From Syncephalastrum monosporum B8922 (lineage: Eukaryota > Mucoromycota > Mucoromycetes > Mucorales > Syncephalastraceae), in contig JNEN01001272.1 in NCBI GenBank assembly GCA_000697355.1, forward strand, positions 62,001-126,000: 64,000 bases of DNA, in the 5' to 3' direction. The notes under the pieces were generated by a model. It was not told the origin of the DNA and searched no databases. It worked only from the letters and a program-made list of their open reading frames with translations. Positions within the stretch are counted from its first letter, which is position 1. The number at the start of each line of letters is the position of its first letter. Below, one piece after another: positions 43,127-56,117 of the stretch. The translations under genes and the position numbers were made by a program.

Positions 43127-43311
43127 ACATTCTTTATTAATGCCCCGCTAAGCTAAGAGACAACACCCCCTTTTTTTTCATAAAATAGTAAAGGTAAAGC
43201 GTCTATCATTTCATTGGGTATCCTATTATGTAACCATCCTGTTGTCAATCCATTTTTGGGTTTAGGTTGTTGTCTGATGATGCACATTCCAATTCTACAC
43301 GCAGCGTAGTA

Positions 43312-45858
43312 TTATTCTTGGCTCTTCTTTTGAGGGAATATACTGCCCACATCGACGTAATCACTATCACTTTGGCTGCCTCCACTCGCCACGTCCGTGT
43401 TGGGGGTATGATGGTTTTCTTCCATGGCCTGCGAGATTTCGCGCTGCTTGCGGCTGATAAACGACGAGAAATTAGAAAACAGGCGGCCAGCTTGTTGCGT
43501 GGTGGATTCGAGGATGGGCGAGAGCGGTTCCGAGCTTGAGCTGCCATCGCCGCCTGCGGTCGACCAGCGCCGCGTGTTTGTTGTTGGTTCCTCAGTAGCA
43601 GGTCGTCCTACAAAGAGTAAGAGTAAGAATAGCATATGGATTTCAATCCTGACTTTTTTCATTAATATAAGCCTTACTCTGAAACGTATCGGCTGACGCC
43701 CGCCGTTGATCATCTTCCTCGTGGTCCATGCCTTTCTCAAACTCATTCCACAAGGCATCCACACCGCGAAACAGACGTGTGCGTCCGCTGCTGACCGCCT
43801 TGGCCCCGCCTGACATGGCGCGGGACAAGGATTGCCGCAGCGGTGCAAAGTTCTGGCGCAACTGGAGATCGCGAAGCCGACTGGGTAGAAGTCAATACGC
43901 AGAAATCTTGGCAACATTCATTGGGGGAAAGGAAACTTACTTTGACAGCGTGTTTTGAATATCAACGATCGAAACATTGCCCATGCCAGGATGCCCCGGT
44001 TCAACGATTTCATATATCTCGTGATCCGTATACTGGTTCCATACCGCAAAATTGTTTGTTTCACGCCAGGCCATCAACCATTTCATGCCATAATCTGCTA
44101 GGTAGTTTTTCTCTTGATCGTCGTCGCGCATAATCTCCTCTTCCACCTGCTCCGTGTCCAATAAGCTCGAGGCCTGAGCATGTTTCATGCTCGAGAGCAT
44201 GGACAAAATGTACTCTTCAAATCGTGCGCGTAGGTAGTCGTCAGATCCAAGATAGGTATTCTGTACCGGTCTTGACGGATCTGAAATAATCGTAAATTTT
44301 AGTAATGGGCACATATCAAGCGGTCACCCTTCTAGAATGCTTACCATTGGGGTCCCATGTGTCATGCACCACCTTGACGATCTTTTCCATCCAGCGCCGA
44401 TCCGCCATCGTGGACGAGACGACATTGGCCAGCGGTTGGTCAAAATAGTCGATTGTGCCTGCCTCAACCTAACCTCTCCGTTAGCCACAAGGGAACAGGC
44501 GCTGCGGTCGCTTACTTGCATTCACAAGCACATCGATATGCGTTTCGCTCTTGTGATGGAAGAAGATTTGATTGGTGGTTCCGACCAAATACGACGGCGT
44601 GGTCGAGAGAATGTCTATTTGTTGGAGTGGCAAGTAAGGCTGGAAGAACGAACCCTATCGAACGATCCGGAATTCATTAAATCCAACAGTTCGGTTTTGA
44701 ATGTCGACTTTACCTTTTCAAATATGCGCAACGGTAAGCCCATGAAACGCAGTAAACTTCCCTTATCCCCGCTCTTGAGCTCTTTAGCCTCTGTCACACG
44801 AAGCGTGTCCTTGAGCGTGTCTAGGTTGGGCTCCCCAGAATCCTGCAGTGACCGCAATAGACCTGTCCTTTCATTAAGTCCGGTGCTCTGTTTGGGATTG
44901 GCCGGTTTCCTTACCAGGGATAAGGGATATCAAAGAATACTCGAATGTGCATAGCCGTTCCACCGGGTATCCGTAAAACAATATCTGGCATTTCATCAAT
45001 ACACTCGACCTCGTTTAAGGACCATTTGTGCTTACCCGCTTCTCGAGCAAGAGTAATTTGAGCAGCGTGAGCGTCTTGTTTTTGAACTTGTATAGCAGTT
45101 CACGGAGGGATGTGCCCATGTAGAGTGTTGAGTCGTCGATAGGGCCGCGAAAAGTCTGGGTCAGGTTTTGGTAGAGATTCTGGGAGGGAGATGTATCAGA
45201 TGAAATGCCATGATGTGATATAAGAATGAAGTCAAGAGGAATTACTCACGTATAAGATGCCGAGCTGGGTAAAGTCTTTTTGATTGAACCATGCAGTCGT
45301 GATGACAGCCAGCTTTTGTCTCAAGGGACCAAAGATGGGCTGGCGCGCCAGCACGACGACAGCTTTCTGGACCGTAGAGCGTGTCATGTCGGGCGATGTC
45401 ACTTCCAAGTCCTAATAGCCAAGGAGAGTCAATTCCAGACGAAATGAAATGCGACTCTTTTCCTTCCTTGCAGCGGTTACCTTGGTAGCGATTTGTCGAT
45501 TACACGAGATACCAAAGAGGGTTGTTTCGGCCACAGGCCATCCTGGCACGGGCGGCAAGTGGAAATAGCTAAAGTCCTCGTCCTTTTGGTGGGCACCGTC
45601 TATTCAAAGTGAGCAAACGAGATAAAGACGCGCTCCAAGGTATTTACCGGGCAAGGCCAGGAAGGGCAAGAAGCTCCATTCCTCTGGCAGATCGAGTTTC
45701 TCGAGGGTGTCTTGTTCTTTTGTCTTGGGTAACGGAGGCACGCAAAACTCGACAATGGGCCCGTAAGCGTGATGAAAACCGACAACGAGGAGAGCGGCGA
45801 TGAGTGAATCTTCTGCCTCTGCATTAGACATTGTTTCGTTCTGCTGTTGTGTGTCCAT
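43312..45858 (-). CDS. AVL9: AVL9-like DENN-domain protein of late secretory transport
   Basis: Eleven exons: 45858-45648, 45599-45481, 45411-45250, 45179-45036, 44984-44915, 44862-44714, 44654-44516, 44458-44345, 44280-43941, 43880-43678 and 43607-43312. Phases close to give 648 residues. Family text is clear: LLVVGFHHAYGPIVEFCVPP, PEEWSFLPFLALPDGAHQKD, FFHL-like then FGISCNRQI, LGTSLREL-like, RILFYGYPVERLCTFEYSLI, and YLADYGMKWLMAWRETNNFAVWN. Avl9 is a DENN-family protein needed for exocytic traffic from the Golgi in yeast and probably acts on a Rab GTPase. The C-terminal 120 residues are Ser-rich and disordered. The start is the ATG giving MDTQQQ; a second in-frame ATG is nine codons on. 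Confidence 0.92.
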
Positions 45859-46958
45859 GGCAAGGAAGGAAACCAAATAAAAAGTGAAACCTGGTCCGTC
45901 CATGCAATCATTTGCCGCCGCAGAAATTCAAAAGTGGGACGTCGCACAGATTTTACACGTTGCCAAAGCGAACCATGCCACGCAGCAACAAACTTTCGAC
46001 ATACAGTAACCCCTATTCCAGTGTGTATATCCACCATGTACACTATATCCATTGTGTAGAGCAAACTCTATTCTTAGTAAACCCTCACTCCCTGCACTTG
46101 AAACCGCTGCACGTGAACAGCTTAATACATTGAAATACATACACTCTGCAAATATGAACATCCAAATAAACACACGATTTTGAGTTTATTTCACTACACA
46201 AGCTAACTCTGCGCCTAGCTACGAGTCTTGCTTCTCTTCTGTTAAATTATTCAAATGCATTGTATATGTGTGTCCGGGCTATATACATTGAAGAACCTTA
46301 CTGCACAATGCCAACTGCTGCTCCCTCTTTTAGTGAAACTGTATAGTCAAAAATTACCTCGTCTGTTACATCACCTCGTTTCTTGGAACGGTATAAGCAG
46401 CGCATAGCACCTCCACCGATAAAGCTGCCTCTCCCGTCAATAACACGCACGCAGCTTCATCACGCTCGAGCATATATGCGTTATCATATATACATACCGT
46501 GCCCTTTTCTTATATGCTTGTCCATACGATATGATAGCCATAGTAGGCCGTAATGTCCCCGTATCTGAAGCCTATACGGCAAGTTTAATCATATGAGGAG
46601 TTGCGACGTCGATACTGGCACTAGCTACCAAACTGTCTATGAGAGCTGCAACGCCTCGTAGATGCTCCACCGCGCTCCAGTAAACATAAGCCTGCACGCG
46701 CCTAAATCCCAATAGCAGCCCGGCATGACGATATGGTTACAGCAATATAAGAAAGCACAGAATGTAGAAGACCCCCCTTGCGAGAGTTGATAGCGGTTCA
46801 TATGCCATTGGAATAAGAGTGTTTTCATAATGTAATAAAAAAGACTGTGTTTCACACGGATGTCCATCCGTCTAAAACCCGTCCGCGAATTAATAATCCT
46901 GCCTTTTTTTTCTTTTCTTCCTCATTCTTCGTTTAATTTGTCAGCAATTCTATACACC
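45859..46958. other. divergent promoter region
   Basis: 1.1 kb of AT-rich DNA between the AVL9 and first dehydrogenase starts. No gene or repeat is recognised, apart from T-rich leader sequence near 46900-46920. Confidence 0.45.
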
Positions 46959-48192
46959 ATGGTCCGAGTCGTTCTCAAGCCCACTCCCAAAGCCGACACC
47001 GACCACAAGTACGGCGCGGTCGTTGCCCAAGACAGCGAGTATCCCAAGCAGGGCTCTTCTCAAGACGTGGTCGTCGACTTGCAAGCGGTCGCGTTCAACC
47101 ATCGGTAACAGTCTCCGGATGTGATGCAGGACGTGTACCCTCTTGCTAACTTCAACCCCCCACCCGCTCTACTCTTCAGTGACCTATGGATCCTAAAAGG
47201 TCAGTATCCAGGCATTGTGCCCGAGTCTGTGCTTGGCTCCGATGGTGTCGGCACCCTCCGAGACGCTTCTGCCAAGTATGGCAAGGGCCAACGCGTCCTC
47301 CTCAACCCTGGCCACGGCTGGGTGAGCAAGAAGGCCGGTCCAGACAACAAGTTTAGTATTCTCGGTCTGCTGCCGGACATTGGCACCTTTGCCGACAAGG
47401 TTGCCATCGACCAAGATGAGATCGTGGCATGCCCCGACCATCTGTCCACTACCGAAGCCGCTGCGCTTCCTTTGGCCGGTTTGACCGCATACCGTGCCAC
47501 GTTCACCAAGGCGGAAGTCAAGGCAGGTGATTATATACTGATTACCGGTATCGGTGGTGGCGTGGCCCTTTTCGCGCTCCAGTTTGCCGTCGCGGCTGGT
47601 GCAAACGTCTACGTCTCGTCTAGCAGTAACGAAAAGATTCAGAAGGCCATTGCACTCGGCGCCAAGGGTGGTATCAACTACAAGGAAGGCAAGTTGTCAT
47701 AATGACGTTTCTTTTGCGCGCATGACTCAAAAGTGTAAACATATCTCCAGACGATTGCATTGACACACTCGTGGCCAAACTGGGTGACAATCGCCTGTCT
47801 GCCATAATCGATGGTGCTGGTGGCCCTCTGTACGGAAAATACCACAAGGCTCTCGACGTGGGTGCGAAGGTCGTCCAGTACGGCCACACCGCGTCCCCTC
47901 AGGGTGTCAACTTTAACGGTCAATACTGGATCAAAAACATTGATTTCTGCGGTTCAACCATGGGCTCCCGCCGCGAGTTCCTGGAAATGGTCGCGTTTGT
48001 TGACAAACACAAGATTAAGCCCATTGTCTCGCATACCTGGAAGGGTCTTACTCAGGAAAACGTCGACAACGCTCTTAACGTCATGGCGTAAGTGAATTAC
48101 CCGTCTTGACGCCGTTTCCATCTATACTGACGAACCCTATCTGCCTTTATAGTAACAGCGACCAGTTCGGCAAGCTTGTCATTGAATTGTAA
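46959..48192 (+). CDS. MDR-family dehydrogenase/quinone oxidoreductase, tandem copy 1
   Basis: Four exons, 46959-47104, 47180-47688, 47751-48087 and 48153-48192, give 343 residues. The N-terminal GroES-like domain contains ILKGQYPGIVPESVLGSDGVG, and the NADP-binding Rossmann loop is ITGIGGGVALFALQFA. The zinc-binding cysteines of classical alcohol dehydrogenases are not evident, so it is more like the zinc-free quinone oxidoreductase/YogA-type branch. It should reduce a carbonyl or quinone with NADPH; the substrate is unknown. Intron 2 (47689-47750) has a GC-AG border (GAAG then GCAAGT), while its paralog uses GTAAGT at the same place. The exon lengths 146, 509, 337 and 40 are identical in copy 2. 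Confidence 0.88.
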
Positions 48193-49818
48193 AAGGGAGA
48201 GGAAGATTGTCCAAAATTAAATAAGTCGCACATGTCACTTAAAAGGAAGGAAGGGTCCTCCTGTATAATGCCGCATAAAAATTTAACTTACTTCTGTTTC
48301 GTAAGGGAGAGTGGGAGAGAGACCTCTGAGAGGGAGGTCCAAATGATTTTGCGCTAGCTCGAGCACTTCCTCCGACTTTAGAAATCTGTTGTCGACGTTC
48401 CACCTATTTGCAAATATCTACTGTAAGATTCCACACTCGTGCCAAGCAAGCAATCTGGTAACAACGGCCTCAAGGGCACTCAAAATTTGTCAATGTAGCG
48501 TTATATATCGTATGGTATGTTAACAAGTCTTTACTAATCGACCGTGACTATGGAGACAACATATAGACCATATATTCTAACATAAAGAATTAACAAAAAT
48601 GGCCAGAATAAAGTGGATGGAACAACTTTTGCTTTATCCACTTGATCAGGACGCGCTAAAGCGGGACTTTATCTTCGATACGAGACAGCTCTAATATGAC
48701 TCGTATCTCGATGTACATAATTAGATTACGCTACCTCACTTATGACAGTCAAGCCTGCCACGGACATTACCATCGACGATGTATCGGGTTTATAGGATGC
48801 TATACACTACAGATAGAAGCTGTGATAAAGAGCATCCTGACTAGCTTAAAGTGAATACATACTGCTTCTTCATGGCATATTAGTAAGCCAGTCGTGTGAA
48901 ACAAGACTCCGACTTCCACTTCGATACACATGATTCATGTTGTCATTAACAGACGCCATCAACAGTCGGTGAGAGTACTATTGATCATTAGAACAGACAA
49001 ACGGATACGGTCAGCATTATACTATCCAGAAATGAGCACAGGACCCCTAACGCCATCTAATTAAAAGTAATGACCACAATAAATTTATACATAGCGCCCG
49101 CACCTGCCCACACCCAGATTCTTTATGAAGATGAGTGACGCTGTAAAGAAACAGAGAGACCTAAATATGCCCATGCTTCCAAAATCTACCCTGAGAAGCG
49201 CTATATCAGGCGTGGTGGCAAAGGAGGACCTAGCTATTTGGGATCGAATTAATATTTGACACGATCGTCTTATCTCTACATGACGTCCTTCAAGACTTAG
49301 TGAGAGTGGAAACAGGATAGATCCACTATACCTATGAGTCGACGCTCGTGCTTTTATTTTGGGCTGACAGAGCACTGACATGTGGCCGATGGCTCATATT
49401 GCCGCAACGGGACGACATAGATCGTTATTAACGAACGCGTACGGCTATGGCGCATCCCAATAAACGCGCTACCCATCTCAGTAGAATTAGTAATACGACC
49501 TGAATCGAGTAGATGCTCAGAAAATCCCGCCACACAGCAATGAAGATATACTCGTACTTGTGAACATGAGAGCATCTGGATCAAGGCATGAGGAGACATA
49601 TAGTGTCCTGGTATTTATCAGCGTTTTAAACACTAAACATTGCATAAGAGTAATTCGTACTGATATTTGTCAGCATTTGCATTACTTTTGATCCGATTCC
49701 ACGAAGGGGTGCCGGTTAATTTAGATCCACGGCTATTCGAAAAATGGCATAAAACTGTCAAACTCGATCATGCATTTCTATATCTTCTTTTGATTCCACT
49801 TAACTACATCTGCAAACC
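48193..49818. other. spacer between the two dehydrogenase copies
   Basis: 1.6 kb of AT-rich DNA with no recognisable gene, repeat or transposon terminus. It does not look like a copy of the region upstream of the first dehydrogenase. Confidence 0.45.
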
Positions 49819-51035
49819 ATGGTTAAAGTTGTCCTCAAACCCACTCCCACAGCCGGGACCAACTACAAGTACAGCGCGCTTGTTGAAGAAGATACCGAGT
49901 ACCAGAAGCAGCGCTCACCTCAGGATGTGCTCCTTAATGTGCAAGCTGTCGCGTTTAATCATCGGTAAGAGGCTTCAGGTACATACGCACTGAGTACCCT
50001 GTGCTAACCACGCTACTTTTTAGTGACCTTTGGCTCATCAAAGGCCAGTATCCAAACCTAGTGCTTGGGTCTGTACTCGGAGCCGACGCCGTTGCGAGTC
50101 TGCAAGAAGCTAGCTCCAAGTTTGGCAAGGACCAACGCGTCCTCATCAACCCAGGCCGCCACTGGTTGACCGATCCGCGGGCCCCCGAAGGTACATTCAA
50201 TATTTTCGGCCTTCTCCCGGACATTGGTCTTTTCGCCGACAAGGTTGCCATCGACCAAGATGAGCTCGTGGCATGCCCCGACCATTTATCCACTGCCGAA
50301 GCCGCTGCGCTTCCTTTGGCCGGTTTGACCGCATACCGTGCCCTGTTCACCAAGGGAGAAATCAAGGCAGGTGATTACATACTGATTACCGGTATCGGTG
50401 GTGGTGTCGCCCTTTTTGCGCTCCAGTTTGCCGTCGCGGCTGGTGCAAACGTCTACGTCTCGTCCGGCAGCAACGAAAAGATCCAGAAGGCCATTGCACT
50501 CGGTGCCAAGGGTGGTATCAACTACAAGGAGGGTAAGTACCGGCTTGACTCTGTGATTTTCCAAAGACTGAAATGTTATTTACACGGTTAGACGGCTGCC
50601 TTGATAAGCTTTTGGAGAAGACGGGTGGCAACCTCCTGTCCGCCATCATCGATGGTGCTGGTGGTCCTCTGTATGAGGAGTACCACAAAGTTCTCGTTGA
50701 GGGTGCGAAAGTCGTCCAATATGGACATACGGCGACCCCGCAAGGCGTCACTTACAGCCTTCCCTACTGGATCAAGAATATTGATTTTGTTGGCTCGACC
50801 ATGGGCTCCCGCCGCGAGTTCCAGGAGATGGTCGCGTTTGTCAACGAGCACAAAATTAAGCCCATTGTCTCGCATACCTGGAAGGGTCTTACCCAGGAAA
50901 GCGTCGATAACGCTTACAATGTCATGGTGTAAGTGCACTATCGACAGTCTAAGGCCGTTCTCGATTGATACTGACGCAACCTATTTGTCTTTTAGCAACA
51001 GCGACCAGTTCGGAAAACTTGTCATTGAATTGTAG
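49819..51035 (+). CDS. MDR-family dehydrogenase/quinone oxidoreductase, tandem copy 2
   Basis: Four exons, 49819-49964, 50024-50532, 50592-50928 and 50996-51035, give 343 residues, the same size and exon lengths as copy 1. The Rossmann loop ITGIGGGVALFALQFA and the end SDQFGKLVIEL are identical. The region encoding FADKVAIDQDE through GGINYKE is almost the same as copy 1, while the first exon and the catalytic-domain part (WLTDPRAPEGTFNIF) differ a lot, which may shift substrate range. All introns here are GT-AG. Function as for copy 1: NADP-dependent reduction, substrate unknown. Confidence 0.88.
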
Positions 51036-52540
51036 AAAAGAAAACATCATTCCTAGCTAGTAAAAGAATACACTTTTTTTTAACAAATTAAGGATTTACA
51101 TGTATAACATTGCCTATGAGGAAAGTTATCTTGCTTTTATTATGTTGGGCCACGCACACCTCGTCCAAATCTCAATACAGGGCTCTCCTGCAGCTGTTCT
51201 GGCTTTTGTTCTGATACTCTCAAAATGACAGCTTTCAAAAAAAAGAAAGTAGTGAAAACGCGTCGACTTTGAGGAAAGTGATGTACACTCTGGATCGCTA
51301 GTCACCTTAAATCTCCCACTTCCCTCCCTTTCCTATCCAACCGTGCACGCGCCACCCCGGATTTTTGTCTGTTCATCTAAAACTACACTAATGGATTTCT
51401 CAGAATGAGTATCGTCCGCCCGTGTACGTCGTACACGGGTCACCCCTCAGTCTCCTACCCCAGTGTGACCACCTGCTTCACCTTATATTCAGGGTCACGC
51501 TGATTTATGAAATAATTTTGATCTTGCTCTCCAGGAACATGGCGGCCTTTGTGAGGACCATATATGGATATTACAGCTAAGTTGAGGCTGACCTTTGCCC
51601 GTCTCGCGTCTGCTATGTTCTTGCGTCGGCATAATTTGCAATAGGCTCCGCCGTCCGGTAAGATCTACGGGTAAAAGCAATTTTATCATTCAGCTATGTA
51701 TGGGGAGAAAGCATCGCAAACTTCGACGGAGGATACCAGTATCTCATCACGGACCAGGGAGATCTCTGGCGGTACGGACGAGGGGGGGGATGAGAAAAAG
51801 AAGGGTCTGTGTAATACTCTATGCAAGGAAGAATAATGAACGGGGATATTCATACCGCCGTGAAACCGGCACCCGGCTGACTGAGAAGGGTGAGCATTTA
51901 GTAACGACGCATGTATCCTGCAACTCAGATGTAATAGAGCTATGCAGTAAAGTAACCTACAAGCAGCAGAAACCGGATGCTTCTGATCATGCAAGCAGTG
52001 TATAACCATTCCCGATTTTGAGAAAAAAAAACCGACAAGGGCTATTCGCGTTCCATGGACGCGGAAACCACAAGGAGAGACCAAAAAGAACGGATGAAGG
52101 AGATGAGCCGGGAAAGTTGACCGCTATTTCATTTAGTGTAAGCAAGTGCGTGGAAAAGCACTCTATTTTTTTTTTTTTTTCCTTGTCTCATATTTAGGGG
52201 GATCCGGCGGAGAGGGATGAGGAGGCACCCCACTCATACTTTTTTGACATGAAATTGGAAGGGGTAAAGAGAAAAAAAATTGGCAGCCTCGTTTTGTGTA
52301 CATATACCTTACTTGCTATTACTTGCTTGCTTATACCTTGTTACGAGTGGGTGGCCACGTACATCATTATCCATTTCTTCTTTTTTCTTCGTTTGTACAT
52401 TTTGTTCTGTCCTTCTTCCTTTTTGTCTTTTTTCGACTCTTTTCGACTCTTTTTGTCTTTTTTTTTTGTCTCTTTGTCGTTTGCTTCTTTTTTTTTCCCA
52501 ACTACAAAAGAGATCAAGCTGTTTACAGTAGGTTGAGTTG
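51036..52540. other. intergenic region before the Arf-GEF gene
   Basis: No gene. It contains the inverted repeat at 51419-51439, a T run near 52167-52181, and a long T/C-rich leader (52375-52500) with repeated TTTCGACTC, which should be the 5' UTR/promoter of the Sec7 gene. Confidence 0.5.
51419..51439. repeat. 9-bp stem inverted repeat
   Basis: CCCGTGTAC at 51419-51427 and GTACACGGG at 51431-51439 with a 3-nt loop. It could form a hairpin or bind a dimeric factor. Confidence 0.85.
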
Positions 52541-55500
52541 ATGCCCATTGTAACTTCCAAAAAGCCACGACCGCTCTCGGTCGATTCTAGCCTGTGCCTC
52601 AAACCCAACTCGCGCAGACTTGACGGTGTCTCATTATCCCGGTGTCTCAGGGCCGATTTGACCGGTACAATAATAATTAGAATATCTTATTGTCTTGTTT
52701 GGATGTACTCATCTACATGACATGCAGAACTCCATAGTCTACAGCAACGACGACAGTATGAGCAAGAGGAATCAGCACTTGGTTTTGAGCCATTTTCCGG
52801 TCCGTCGTCTTCGCGACGCCTCGTCTTTGGCAAGGCAATCAAGTCGATCCTTCAGAAACTCCGTGCGGTAAAAACCTTAAAGATAGCAGTTGCATAACTT
52901 CGGGCTCATAAATCTACAGCACAGCAGCAAGAAACCGCAGCCAACATGTGACCCAGACTTATTGACCACCACCGCTGCTGCTGTCAAGCATGCGGCCAAC
53001 CAGTCCCAGAAGCACTCGCTTCCAAAGCGAATGCGACGCACCTTGTCGGAACAACAGCAAAGAACAAGTCATACAGAGTCCACCAATCAGGTCGATCTTC
53101 ACTTTGTCACAGAAGACGAGCGCCACCACCACCTGTCGGCTATTACAGAGCCCGAATCGTTTTTTCAGCCCGACGACGACGAGGAAAACGAGATACCAGT
53201 GACAACACCTGCCGTAGAAGACATACCACCACCGAGTCCAAGGAGAACCAGCCCATCGGCACGTAAAATGAACAGCAGCAAAAGAAGGAGCAGTCATAAT
53301 AAGCGCACATCGCGGTACTATCGGTTCAGTGTCATGAGCAAGGAGACCTCTGTGTGCTCCACCCGGTCCAATGGCTCCATCTACAGCACTTTTGCTTGCT
53401 GTGCCTCTCCTGAGCCTCAGGACAATCGAGAGTCTTCCACCTTCGCATCCACGCAGTCGGGTGACATCCAGCAGGCCTGTATCGCCCACGAACCACTGCA
53501 ACAACAACGACAGAATGATATCCCCAGTGACAATAGCACTCAATCCACCGACATATCCTCCTCTTTTTCGTCTGTGGCCAGCGTAAGCCACCATCATGCA
53601 ATTAGCCCGAGCACCAGCAGTAATAAGAACGATCTCAGTGATGCACACGCCAGGGAAGAAGATGAGACGTCGTTGACAGTCACTCACCTGTGGGCTAATG
53701 ATGGTCATGTCTGCCCACCCCAAGACGTGGCAGAATGGATGGGCACAAAGTAAGTTAATCAATAATAATCTAGTATGCAGCAAGTTTCATCTTTTTCTTG
53801 TACTTATTTATTTATTTATTTATGTAGCGATCCTTACCGGGCAACTGTACTCGAGCATTACATGCAGCGTTTCGAGTTCCACAACGACCGCCTCGACCAT
53901 GCGTTTCGGAAGCTATGCAGGAAGCTTTATTTTAAGGCCGAAGCCCAACAGATGGACAGAATCATTGAGGCATTTGCTCGTCAGTACCATGCCTGCAATC
54001 CCGACCACGCAGTCCTCCGGAGCTCAGGTACAAGAGAGAACATATCTTCTTATCTAATCCTTTGGAGCTCCCCCTATTGATGCTTTATTTATTGGACAGA
54101 CATCATTTATGCTATTGCGTACTCCCTCTTGCTGCTCAACACAGACCTCCATGTAGTGCAGGATAACCATCGCAGAATGACGCGGCAGAAGTTTGTACGT
54201 CACACATTAGAGACAGTCTGCCGCCTCACGCATGGCCAGGAGCCCGCGGCTGTCCGCTTTCGCGATATGTTTCCTATAAGTGAGAGCATCCTCTCCGCCC
54301 TCTCGACTGCCTCCAACGTGCCCTCTTTTTGGCCCCGGCGCTCCTACAGCTGGCGAAGCATCGGCAGCGGAGTCGATGAATCCAAGATAGATTATAAGTC
54401 CGAACCATCCATGCGACCGCACAAGGCGTGGCTCATCGAGCTGGAGGATTTACTCAAAGTAAGCGAAACAAAAAAGGAAGGGTCACACATAACGGAGACT
54501 CACACATGCACGCACGCGCACCTGGCAGGACCTCTATACATCGATACGTGCCCAACAAATTGAGCAAGCCGAGCTGCCCAAGCGCAACGAGCCTATCAAA
54601 GTAGTACGACGCAAGCCAGGCAAGATCCGCCTGTCTGCCATCAATTACCAGCAGCAGGAGCAGCAGCGGCTCCAGATGATTAAGGCAGCCACTACCGAAG
54701 ACCTGACCCGGTGCGACACCGCGGCTGTGCCCACGGCCGAGTCGAGCTACTCACTGCCGCCGAACCCCATGCCGAGTCCACCGGTGTGCACGCTTGTCCA
54801 GCCCACGCGCGAGGGTGTCCTTATGCGCAAGCATGTTATGGAGTCAAGTGACCGTAAGGCCAAGCTGCGACAGTGGCAGCCCTGCCTTGCCCGCGTCCGA
54901 GACGGCACCCTCGAGATGCAACCCACGCCCGACAAGGACAAGCGCCGGAGCGTGCTGCTCTGGTCGCGCCGACACGACACCGAAAGCATTGATTTAAAGC
55001 ACGCGCTTGCGAGCAATGTCTCGCCGCCTATCGCGCAGCACCAGCGCCACGCGCATGTCCTCAGCTTGCAAACCGCGTCTGGCGCCGTCTGGCTGCTCGA
55101 GGCGCCTGATCTGTTTACGGTCCTAGAGTGGGTTGCGTCCTGCAATTACTGGGCCGCGCTTCTCAGCAAAGAGCCGCTACCTGGAGGGATAAGTAATATT
55201 GACTATGGCTGGACCCCGGGTGAAGCGGGCGAAGTGCCGGACTGGACGGCACCGATGCCGTGTACGGTGGCAAGTGCGCTGCCTAAGGACCAGCAGCGTG
55301 CGGCGCTGAATCAGTATGCGCTTTCCCTTCATCAGGAGCTGGAAGAACACCGCCGACTCAGAAGTGTAATTGATGAAAAGGTATACTATGGCCTTTTGCA
55401 TAGCGACTTGGTACCCATGCTCACGCTCTTCATACCAGTTCTCTAGTCGTGCTTCTTCTCTGAGAAGGACCAAGGCCTTGACCAACTGGGACCGCAAGAC

Positions 55501-55564
55501 GCAGTATCTCATGCATGAAATGATCAAGATCCGGACGTACTGTGATATCCTGGACCGTGTGTAG
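52541..55564 (+). CDS. Sec7-PH Arf guanine nucleotide exchange factor
   Basis: Seven exons: 52541-52664, 52728-52867, 52920-53749, 53828-54027, 54100-54458, 54529-55380 and 55439-55564. They give 876 residues. The first 350 are disordered, Ser/Gln-rich and basic. The Sec7 domain (about 365-520) has the catalytic-glutamate motif as KAEAQQMDRIIEAFA and the second motif YSLLLLNTDLHVVQDNHRRMT, both needed for Arf GDP/GTP exchange. A PH domain follows at about 585-710 (EGVLMRKHVM to WLLEAPDLFTVLEWV), then a coiled coil near the end. Sec7 directly before PH is the layout of the EFA6/PSD and yeast Yel1 group, which activate Arf at the plasma membrane. I infer the same for membrane traffic and polarity. 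Confidence 0.9.
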
Positions 55565-55749
55565 CATAATGTACTATTATATACTTCTATTATCTGGCTG
55601 TTCTGCCTTATATTTTTGAACAACATGAATGAATCGATCTGAATTAGAGAACGCGGAGTGATTGCGTACTGCTTGCATGACAGGGAAGAAAAAATTTTTT
55701 CTGCTCAAGGCAAGCCCGCAGTCCCGTTCATTCTCTACACGAATTAATC

Positions 55750-56117
55750 ATGTCTGGCAGACAAGGTATAAACAGAAGCTCATTATTGGCTTTCGTTATG
55801 CTCATGGCATCTTTAAGGTGGTAAACTTAAGCCTCTCAAGCAGGGCAAGAAGAAGCAAAGCGACCTGGATGAGGTAAGAAAGAAAATCGTCTACTGCGAA
55901 ACGATGAACAGCGAAATTCAACCATCTGCTTTAGGATGATCTTGCTTTTAAGAAGAAGCAGCAGGAGGAGGCCAAGAAGCTCAAGGAGCTCCAGGCCAAG
56001 GCTGCTGGCAAGGGCCCTCTCAGTAAGTGACGATAGTATCCCTACGAATATTGTATGTAGCTCACCCATATCCTGGCAACAGTGAGCGGTGGCATCAAGA
56101 AGAGCGGCAAGAAATAA
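55750..56117 (+). CDS. TMA7: Translation machinery-associated protein 7
   Basis: Four short exons, 55750-55765 (16 nt), 55818-55873, 55935-56022 and 56083-56117, give 64 residues, the exact length of the human protein. It reads MSGRQGGKLKPLKQGKK, then DLDEDDLAFKKKQQEE, and ends KAAGKGPLMSGGIKKSGKK, almost the universal TMA7/CCDC72 sequence. TMA7 is a small basic, helical protein that associates with ribosomes; its exact job is unclear. All introns are GT-AG and the phases close. The gene begins 185 nt after the stop of the Sec7 gene, on the same strand. Confidence 0.95.

Larger units (their letters stand above)
42931..43311. other. promoter of the Ser/Ala-rich gene and 3' flank of AVL9
   Basis: 381 nt with the TATA-like box and the inverted repeat listed separately, plus extra AAAGAATT-type half sites near 43030 and 43128. 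No gene. Confidence 0.5.
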
